The notes under the pieces are model-generated. The model worked only from the letters and a program-made list of their open reading frames with translations, was not told the origin of the DNA and did no database searches. Positions 58,752 to 64,000 of a stretch of 64,000 bases of DNA are shown piece by piece. The position numbers were made by a program, and so were the translations under genes. This stretch comes from Cohnella sp. SGD-V74 (GTDB taxonomy: Bacteria; Bacillota; Bacilli; Paenibacillales; Paenibacillaceae): the NCBI RefSeq assembly GCF_003001675.1, contig NZ_PVYW01000010.1, positions 62,001 through 126,000 on the forward strand, written 5' to 3'. Each line of letters begins with the position of its first letter. The first letter of the stretch is position 1.

Positions 58752-59672
58752 ATGCATTTGGATACGGAACAGGATCGGTACGAGGAGCGGGGCGATCGGC
58801 TGAAGAAGTGGTTGGGAATCGCGGGAAAATGGTTCGTGGTGGCGGCGCTGGCCATCGCCATGACGGTAAGCATGCCCAAGACGAGCTTGGCGGTAGGCAA
58901 AGGAGCGCACGGTCCGGACGTCTACGTCATCCAGGGGATGCTGAAGGCGCTTGGCAGCTATTCCGGACCGATTACAGGCCATTACAATCAGGCGACGGTA
59001 CGCGGAGTGAAGTACTATCAGAAGAAGCACGGTTTGCCCGTGACGGGAACGGTGGACAAGCGTACGTTCACGTCGCTCGTATATGCGTATTCGAGTAAAC
59101 GCATCGGCGGCGGGCAGAGCTGGCGCGGCAAAAGCGGCGGCAGAGGCTACGGCGGCCAAGGCGCAGGCAGCGGAGGCGGAGCTGGCCAAGGTGGAGGCGG
59201 AGCTGGCCAAGGTGGAGGCGGCGCAGGCATCGGTGGCGGAGCGGGCCAAGGCGGCGGTGGTGCAGGCAGCGGAGGCGGAGCGGGCCAAGGCGGCGGTGGT
59301 GCAGGCATCGGTGACGGAGGCGGCCAAGGTGGCGGCGGCACTGGCATCGGCGGCGGAACTGGTCAAGGCGGCGGTCAAGGCCAAGGGATAGAAGAAGAGC
59401 AGGAAGATCTCGGCAAAGGCAAGACGGAGCTTAAGGAAGAACTGAAGGAAGAGAAGAAAGACGAGATCAAGGAAGAGAAAAAGGAAGAAATCAAGGACGA
59501 GGACCATGGCAAAGCCAAAGACGAGGATCACGGCAAAGTCAAAGAAGACGACGGCCACGATCATGGCAAAGCCAAAGGCGACCAAGGCTACGGCGGCGGG
59601 CAGCAGCCTCAAGCTCCGCAAGGCGATACGAAGGACGACAAAGGATACGGCTACGGCGGCCGCGGCAACTAA
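58752..59672 (+). CDS. Peptidoglycan-binding protein with Gly-rich repeats
   Basis: A 306-aa exported protein. A hydrophobic segment (residues 26-44, KWFVVAALAIAMTVSM) acts as signal or anchor. A PG_binding_1 domain spans about residues 50-112 (GAHGPDVYVIQGMLKALG, TGHYNQATVRGVKYYQKKHGLPVTGTVDKRT). Then come about 90 residues of GQGGGGAG(I/S)GGGA repeats, a charged Glu/Lys-rich stretch and HGKAK repeats. ATG 58752 has GGAGG 6 nt upstream. A structural wall or spore-coat role is possible. The repeated DNA invites slippage. Confidence 0.82.
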   Translation: MHLDTEQDRYEERGDRLKKWLGIAGKWFVVAALAIAMTVSMPKTSLAVGKGAHGPDVYVIQGMLKALGSYSGPITGHYNQATVRGVKYYQKKHGLPVTGTVDKRTFTSLVYAYSSKRIGGGQSWRGKSGGRGYGGQGAGSGGGAGQGGGGAGQGGGGAGIGGGAGQGGGGAGSGGGAGQGGGGAGIGDGGGQGGGGTGIGGGTGQGGGQGQGIEEEQEDLGKGKTELKEELKEEKKDEIKEEKKEEIKDEDHGKAKDEDHGKVKEDDGHDHGKAKGDQGYGGGQQPQAPQGDTKDDKGYGYGGRGN

Positions 59673-59689
59673 TCCGCGCATTTTCCCGA

Positions 59690-59719
59690 ACCCTCTGCTC
59701 TCGCGAGCAGGGGGTTTTT
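59690..59719 (+). terminator. Terminator after Gly-rich gene
   Basis: CCCTCTGCTC (59691-59700) pairs with GAGCAGGGGG (59705-59714) around TCGC, followed by TTTTT. Confidence 0.9.
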
Positions 59720-59788
59720 CGGGTTGACCTCGCTTGCTCTAAGCGGAGGGAAAGCTCGGAGGTCTTCGATTGGATTTTCGCCGGCAAT

Positions 59789-59811
59789 AGGTATACCATA
59801 TCTATATACCT
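59789..59811. promoter_or_regulatory. Inverted repeat upstream of MBL-fold gene
   Basis: AGGTATA (59789-59795) and TATACCT (59805-59811) are perfect 7-bp arms around 9 bp. It is a possible operator or promoter core 50 bp before the gene. Confidence 0.45.
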
Positions 59812-59862
59812 AGCTGCGAACGAGATTCGCAGAATCGCACATGAAAGATGAGGTTGACCATT

Positions 59863-60972
59863 ATGGGAACAGTTATCCTTATAGCTGCGATCGTCGCCAT
59901 CGCGGTGTTGCTGATTGTCCGGTATTATCCGCCGCTCGGCGGCAAAGCGTCGCGAGAGAGCAAGCGGCGGATCGAGGCCTCGCCCCAAAGCCGCGACCGC
60001 AAGTTCGAAAATCAGATCCCGACGAGCATGAACATGGATTTCCGCACGGGGCTGAAAGTATTCGTCGATATGATCAAAGGCCACCCCCAAAGCCGGCCCA
60101 AACAACCGTTGGAGACGGAGAGGTTAACGCCGGATAGACTGAGCGCGGGCGGAGACGCCGCCGTGACGTGGTTCGGCCACTCGGCGGTGCTGCTTAAGCT
60201 GGACGGCAAAACCCTCTTCCTGGATCCGATGCTGGGCCGGGTACCGTCGCCGTTTCCTATGCTGGGAGGACGCCGCTACAGCAAACGGCTGCCGATCGAG
60301 ATCGACCAGCTTCCGTCGATCGACGCAGTGGTCATCTCCCACGACCACTACGACCATCTGGATTACGGCACGATCAAGAAGCTTCGCAGCAAAGTCCGCA
60401 GATTTATCGTGCCGCTCGGCGTAGCCGCCCATCTGGAAAGGTGGGGAGTCGATCCGTCGATCATTACAGAGCACGATTGGTGGGACGAGCTGGAATATGA
60501 AGGGTTGAAGCTGGTGTGCGCGCCCGCCCGGCATTTTTCCGGAAGGAACGTGGGCAGCAATCGCAATTCCACCTTGTGGTGCTCGTGGGTGATCGCCGGA
60601 AGGCAGGCCAAGGTGTACTTCAGCGGAGACAGCGGCTACGGGCCGCACTTTAAGGAAATTGGAGACAAGCACGGACCGTTCGATCTGACGCTCATGGAAT
60701 GCGGGCAGTACGACGAGAGATGGTCCGCCATTCATATGATGCCCGAACAAACCGTTCAAGCTCATCTCGACGTCCGGGGCAGGACGATGCTGCCGATCCA
60801 TTGGGGAGCGTTCACGTTGGCTTTGCATGCCTGGACCGATCCCGTCGAACGAGCGGCGAAGGCCGCGCGGGAACGCGGAGCGACCGTGGTGACTCCCAAA
60901 ATCGGCGAGATCGTACCGATCGCGGATCCTCAGCCGAAGGCAAAGGCTTGGTGGAAGCCCGAACTGATCTAG
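59863..60972 (+). CDS. MBL-fold hydrolase (NAPE-PLD/UlaG-like)
   Basis: A 369-aa metallo-beta-lactamase-fold protein with an N-terminal membrane helix (GTVILIAAIVAIAVLLIVRYY). Metal ligands are visible in VTWFGHSAVLLKLDG, the core ISHDHYDHLDYGTI (HxHxDH), PARHFSGRN, YFSGDSGYGPHF and PIHWGAF. The long N-terminus with PTSMNMDF resembles NAPE-PLD-like phospholipase D proteins. ATG 59863 has GAGG 9 nt upstream. Its TAG stop shares its G with an inserted repeat element. Confidence 0.9.
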   Translation: MGTVILIAAIVAIAVLLIVRYYPPLGGKASRESKRRIEASPQSRDRKFENQIPTSMNMDFRTGLKVFVDMIKGHPQSRPKQPLETERLTPDRLSAGGDAAVTWFGHSAVLLKLDGKTLFLDPMLGRVPSPFPMLGGRRYSKRLPIEIDQLPSIDAVVISHDHYDHLDYGTIKKLRSKVRRFIVPLGVAAHLERWGVDPSIITEHDWWDELEYEGLKLVCAPARHFSGRNVGSNRNSTLWCSWVIAGRQAKVYFSGDSGYGPHFKEIGDKHGPFDLTLMECGQYDERWSAIHMMPEQTVQAHLDVRGRTMLPIHWGAFTLALHAWTDPVERAAKAARERGATVVTPKIGEIVPIADPQPKAKAWWKPELI

Positions 60973-61203
60973 TAGATCGCCCCCGAAGTAACGTAACCAA
61001 GATGTTGAAGAATCTAGGCTGACTCAGTCTTGCTGAGTCGGGTTGGAGCGGCGAATGAGCTGGTAGAGTAGCTGCAACCGCGCTGTGTCGGGTTGGAGCA
61101 GCGAAAGGGCCGGTAGAGTCGCTGCAACCGTGCTGAGTCGGGTTGGAGAGTAAGATTGCATCGGCTTCGAGCGCAATCGCATTTTACTTCTGGAATGCTC
61201 TAC
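60972..61203. mobile_element. Repeat-bearing MITE-like element, short copy
   Basis: 232 bp, with the same ends as the element at 26047-26566 (left GTAGATCGCCCCCGAAGTAA; right complement of GCTCTAC), flanked by TA at 60970-60971 and 61204-61205. It carries two 50-bp units plus a partial one, and a 13-bp insertion in the left flank that the long copy lacks. Its first G completes the stop codon of the MBL-fold gene. Confidence 0.75.
61033..61145. repeat. 50-bp tandem repeats, two units
   Basis: TGAGTCGGGTTGG or TGTGTCGGGTTGG begins at 61033, 61083 and 61133. The units match those at 26097-26510. Confidence 0.9.
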
Positions 61204-61205
61204 TA

Positions 61206-61355
61206 GGGCGTGTATGCAACCTCCGAAGATAGCAGATGTTGCAGAATGTTCGTTCCATGCAAGGAACTTTTGTGAAGGCGTACCGGGGGTACGTCAAGCA
61301 AAAGTGACGCAGCAGGCGGTGATAGATGCCCCTGAGCGGGTTGGCATACATGTCC
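61206..61355. mobile_element. MITE copy 4 (GGGCGTGT family, reverse orientation)
   Basis: 150 bp, from GGGCGTGTATGCAACC to GGCATACATGTCC, flanked by TA at 61204-61205 and 61356-61357. It directly abuts the tandem-repeat element. The right terminus is diverged. The RBS of the next gene begins two bases after the TA. Confidence 0.85.
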
Positions 61356-61373
61356 TAAGGGGAGGCGACGGAT

Positions 61374-61973
61374 GTGCTGTTCAAGGAGCGTATTCTGGAA
61401 GGAATCCGGAGCGGGGACATTGATGTCGTGTTCCGTCTATGGAACGAACCTCGCGTTCAGAAGAACTCGCGCTTGCGAACGCCGATCGGAATCGTCGAGA
61501 TCGTGGATGTCGAAGCCGTCCCGGAAGCGGACGTTGCCGCCGAGGAAATCGAGCGTGCAGGGTACGCCTCCCGAGCGGAGATGATGAAGGAGCTCGGCAA
61601 ACACGGAGGGCGAACCTTCTATCGAATCGCGCTCCGGTACGCCGGGACCGACCCCCGGGAAACGCTGCGAGAGCAGGATGAGCTGACCGATGACGAGATG
61701 AAGGGATTGCTTAGCCGTCTCGCGAAAATGGACAAGTCGAGCAGACGAGGGCCGTGGACGTCGGGGACGTTGGCCGCGATCGGAGGGCTTCCCGGGGTAC
61801 GGGCGGCGGAACTGGCCGTGAACGCAGGCTGGGAGACGGAGAAGTTCAAATTAAACGTCCGCAAGCTGAAAGAGCTGGGCCTGACGATCAGTCTGGGCAC
61901 CGGTTACCGGTTGTCGCCGCGCGGCGAAGCGGTTATGAAGGCGATCCGGGCGAAGGGAACGAGCCTGGAGTAA
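61374..61973 (+). CDS. ASCH/PUA-like N-domain with C-terminal winged-helix, unknown function
   Basis: A 199-aa protein. The first 95 residues (LLFKERILEGIRSGDIDVVFRLWNEPRV, then GIVEIVDVEAV) resemble an ASCH domain, a PUA-like RNA-binding fold. The C-terminal 80 residues (TLAAIGGLPGVRAAELAVNAGWETEKFKLNVRKLKELGLTISLGTGYRLSPRG) look like a winged helix. GTG 61374 follows GGGGAGG with 8-nt spacing. It is 38 bp before an alkyltransferase-like gene and perhaps co-transcribed. The assignment is by eye, and function is not known. Confidence 0.6.
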   Translation: MLFKERILEGIRSGDIDVVFRLWNEPRVQKNSRLRTPIGIVEIVDVEAVPEADVAAEEIERAGYASRAEMMKELGKHGGRTFYRIALRYAGTDPRETLREQDELTDDEMKGLLSRLAKMDKSSRRGPWTSGTLAAIGGLPGVRAAELAVNAGWETEKFKLNVRKLKELGLTISLGTGYRLSPRGEAVMKAIRAKGTSLE

Positions 61974-62011
61974 GACGGGAGCAGGATACGGAGAAGGGGA
62001 GACGGTGGACG

Positions 62012-62362
62012 GTGCAGCCTTTTACGAAACGGGTCATCGAAGTCATCAAAAGCATTCCCGAAGGATACGTCATGACTTATGGACAAGTTGCCGCATGTGC
62101 CGGCAGCCCGAGAGGGGCGAGGCAGGTCGTGCGGATTCTGCATTCGTTAAGCGAGAAGCACGGACTGCCGTGGCACCGGGTCGTCAACTCCAAAGGGGAG
62201 ATCGCGATCCAGGAAGGTGAAGGGCGTTACATGCAGAAGCTCTACCTGGAAAACGAAGGGGTCGAATTCGGCCTGAACGGCCTGATCGATCTGGACGAGT
62301 ACCGGTATGTCCCAGAGCTGGAGGGAGACGGCGTTAGGGAAAGCGGCTTCGGCAACGAGTAA
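62012..62362 (+). CDS. Alkyltransferase-like protein (ATL)
   Basis: A 116-aa MGMT-like DNA-binding protein. It has the HTH GYVMTYGQVAACAGSPRGARQVVRIL with the Arg finger region. The active-site motif is PWHRV instead of PCHRV, so Trp54 replaces the methyl-accepting Cys. This defines ATL proteins, which bind O6-alkylguanine and recruit nucleotide excision repair without removing the alkyl group. GTG 62012 has GGGGAG 10 nt upstream. The window also holds an AlkD-like gene elsewhere. Confidence 0.9.
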   Translation: MQPFTKRVIEVIKSIPEGYVMTYGQVAACAGSPRGARQVVRILHSLSEKHGLPWHRVVNSKGEIAIQEGEGRYMQKLYLENEGVEFGLNGLIDLDEYRYVPELEGDGVRESGFGNE

Positions 62363-62403
62363 GAGAGGGACACGGAATGCCTGAGTCCACTGATAGAACG
62401 CGA

Positions 62404-62429
62404 AAGGCAGGCCCATTCGGGCCTGCCTT
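62404..62429. terminator. Bidirectional terminator between ATL gene and pepT
   Basis: AAGGCAGGCCC (62404-62414) pairs perfectly with GGGCCTGCCTT (62419-62429) around ATTC, serving the convergent genes. Confidence 0.85.
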
Positions 62430-62445
62430 GTCTGTCTTGCTGCCG

Positions 62446-63678
62446 TTAGGAACGCTGCTCGAACAGCTTGGCGATCTCGATAATGACGTTCGTCGCTTGG
62501 ATCATCGTATCGACGGAGACGTATTCGTAGCGTCCGTGATAGTTTTCGCCGCCGGTGAAAATGTTCGGAGTAGGCAGCCCCATGTAACTGAGCTGAGAGC
62601 CGTCGGTTCCTCCGCGAATCGGCTGGATGAGCGGCTCGATGCCGAGGTTGACCATCGCCTGGTGGGCGATATCCACGATCTCGCGGACCGGCTCGATTTT
62701 CTCGCGCATGTTGTAATATTGGTCCTTGATCTCCAGCGTGACCCGCTCTTTGCCGTATTTCTCCTGGAGTTCCTCCACGATAGCCGCGAGCAGAGCTTTC
62801 CGTCCGTCGAAGCGGGCGCGGTCGAAGTCCCGGATCAGGTAATGCAGCTTGGTCTCCTCTACATCGCCGTTAATCGAGATGAGATGGAAGAAGCCTTCAT
62901 AGCCGTCGGTATGCTCGGGCGCTTCTTGGACGGGCAGACGATTGTTGATCTCCATCGCGATTTTGGCGGAGTTGACCATTTTGCCTTTGGCCGTTCCGGG
63001 GTGGACGATTTTGCCCGTGCACGTAATGCGGGCGGCTGCGGCGTTAAAGCTCTCGTATTGCAGCTCGCCGAGAGGACCGCCGTCCATCGTGTAGGCGAAT
63101 TGCGCGTCGAAGGCCGCCACGTCGAAGCGGTGAGGTCCGCGGCCGATCTCTTCGTCCGGCGTGAACGCGACGCGGATGCGTCCGTGCTTGATCTCCGGAT
63201 GCTGGATCAGATAAGCCATCGCGGTCATGATTTCGGTCATGCCCGCTTTGTCGTCGGCGCCAAGCAGCGTCGTGCCGTCGGTCGTGATCAGCGTATGTCC
63301 TTTGTATCCCGTCAGCTCAGGAAAATCGCGGGGAGACAGCACAATCCTCTGCTCGGCGTTCAGCACGATGTCTCCGCCGTCGTAGTTTTCGACGATCTGC
63401 GGTTTGACGTCCTTGCCCGTAAAGTCGGTCGCCGTATCAAGGTGCGCCAGGAAACCGATCGTCGGCACATCCTTGTCCGTATTGGCGGGAAGGGTGGCCA
63501 TGACGTAGCCGTTGTCGTCGATCGTCACGTCCTGCATGCCGATCTGCTTCAGTTCTTCTGCCAGCATCCGTCCCAATGTCAACTGTCCTTCGGTCGTCGG
63601 ACAGGTTTGCTTGCTCTCGTCGGATTGCGTATCGACTTGCACATAAGTTTTGAAACGGGTTATGATCTCGTTTTTCAC
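62446..63678 (-). CDS. pepT: Peptidase T (tripeptide aminopeptidase)
   Basis: A 410-aa M20-family zinc aminopeptidase that releases N-terminal residues from tripeptides in the cytosol. Metal ligands and motifs: HLDTATDF (His and catalytic Asp, about residues 78-85), GADDKAG (bridging Asp), [10 protein letters not shown] (catalytic and ligand Glu), DGGPLGE and the final His in GENYHGRYE. Length and the opening [16 protein letters not shown] are typical. The start ATG at 63678 follows GAGGAG-like sequence. Confidence 0.96.
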   Translation of the reverse strand: MKNEIITRFKTYVQVDTQSDESKQTCPTTEGQLTLGRMLAEELKQIGMQDVTIDDNGYVMATLPANTDKDVPTIGFLAHLDTATDFTGKDVKPQIVENYDGGDIVLNAEQRIVLSPRDFPELTGYKGHTLITTDGTTLLGADDKAGMTEIMTAMAYLIQHPEIKHGRIRVAFTPDEEIGRGPHRFDVAAFDAQFAYTMDGGPLGELQYESFNAAAARITCTGKIVHPGTAKGKMVNSAKIAMEINNRLPVQEAPEHTDGYEGFFHLISINGDVEETKLHYLIRDFDRARFDGRKALLAAIVEELQEKYGKERVTLEIKDQYYNMREKIEPVREIVDIAHQAMVNLGIEPLIQPIRGGTDGSQLSYMGLPTPNIFTGGENYHGRYEYVSVDTMIQATNVIIEIAKLFEQRS

Positions 63679-63759
63679 GGTTTATCTCAGCTCCTCGAAG
63701 TTATTTTACCAAAGTTCCGTTCCAGAGCGAAATTTGGTTGAAGCCCTAAGGGGCGGCGA

Positions 63760-63813
63760 AAGAACAAAGCCTGGAAAGACCGCACAGGGCGGTCTCCAGG
63801 CTTTGTTCTTTCG
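63760..63813. terminator. Strong bidirectional terminator
   Basis: AAAGAACAAAGCCTGG...GACCGC (63760-63783) is complementary to GCGGTC...CCAGGCTTTGTTCTTT (63789-63813). The stem is about 23 bp with a 5-nt loop. It separates the pepT upstream region from the gene at the right edge. Confidence 0.85.
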
Positions 63814-63834
63814 AATATGTAATCGGATACAAAA

Positions 63835-64000
63835 CTAAGCAGCGATGATTCCTCGGGTCTGCAAAGCCGATTGCGCGTGCTCGTCGGCAGGACGGTAGCC
63901 TTTTTCCAACAGCTCTTTAATATACATTTTGTTGTAAATGAAAGAGAAGATGATGCCAGGGACCCATGCTCCGAAGCCCAATGTGAAAACCCCGAATGCG
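63835..64000 (-). CDS. Small membrane protein, 5' end cut by window edge
   Basis: The last 54 codons of a minus-strand gene, reading out of the window. It contains a hydrophobic segment (FGVFTLGFGAWVPGIIFSFIY) followed by KELLEKGYRPADEHAQSALQTRG. This pattern, a membrane helix followed by LLEKGYRPA, resembles small DUF2628/TM2-like membrane proteins. The start is outside the window. It ends 22 bp before the strong terminator at 63760-63813. Confidence 0.6.
   Translation of the reverse strand, partial: AFGVFTLGFGAWVPGIIFSFIYNKMYIKELLEKGYRPADEHAQSALQTRGIIAA

Noticed and set aside
58596..59681. Extended N-terminus of the DUF1835 protein
   Set aside because: Low-complexity Ala/Val/Leu sequence is the reverse frame of the Gly-rich repeat gene on the plus strand.

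Overview
The window is about 58-60% G+C by eye, densely packed, and carries clear Bacillota (Firmicutes) hallmarks: strong GGAGG-type ribosome binding sites, frequent TTG/GTG starts, a RacA-like sporulation protein, a BmrC/BmrD-type heterodimeric ABC exporter pair and a c-di-GMP-I riboswitch ahead of DUF342/HD-GYP genes. The best guess is a spore-forming Paenibacillaceae chromosome (Paenibacillus or Cohnella type). This is inferred from protein character and base composition, not from a marker gene. No rRNA, tRNA, CRISPR array, replication origin or complete autonomous transposase gene was seen.

Layout. 1-10 kb: a short-chain dehydrogenase and a Crp/Fnr regulator; a MocR regulator flanked by two PNPOx-fold flavoproteins; greA; pirin; flavohaemoglobin hmp with a perfect Fnr-type box, facing a convergent Crp/Fnr gene; a racemase-like gene; rpiA; DUF2804. 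10-20 kb: a TetR-controlled SDR/KstD-like flavoprotein/SRPBCC operon; then a minus-strand operon (deacetylase, DgaE, DgaF, KDG kinase, GntR) that reads as a glucosaminate-to-pyruvate pathway, with a 28-bp near-perfect palindrome in its promoter. 20-26 kb: a CAP/LysM lipoprotein, LysR and ilvE, and a c-di-GMP riboswitch controlling DUF342 and HD-GYP genes. 26-35 kb: repeat elements, methyltransferases, transporters, a polysaccharide deacetylase, RacA-like protein and two neighbouring nitrilase-family proteins, one of them fused to GNAT and lacking its catalytic Cys. 36-38.2 kb: a sharply A+T-rich island with one 608-aa protein ending in an Apea/HEPN-like domain with an R-x4-H motif, a candidate defence gene. 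38-64 kb: SgrR-like regulator with a DUF4173 membrane protein, Nudix, ABC exporter pair, CrtC-like lipocalin, MFS and LysR, iron alcohol dehydrogenase, AlkD-like, GPH symporter with ChbG deacetylase, GntR with HPP protein, a beta-propeller, DUF1835, a Gly-rich wall-binding protein, MBL-fold hydrolase, an alkyltransferase-like protein and pepT.

Two families of non-autonomous repeat elements recur. One (four copies, 150-162 bp) has GGGCGTGTATGCA-type terminal inverted repeats and TA target duplications. The other (two copies) has GTAGAGC termini and carries 50-bp tandem repeats, about 8 in one copy and 2 in the other. Both sit in CTAG targets. In three cases the target is the TAG stop codon of the upstream gene, which the insertion regenerates. 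The two families lie back to back, sharing one TA, at both 26 kb and 61 kb.
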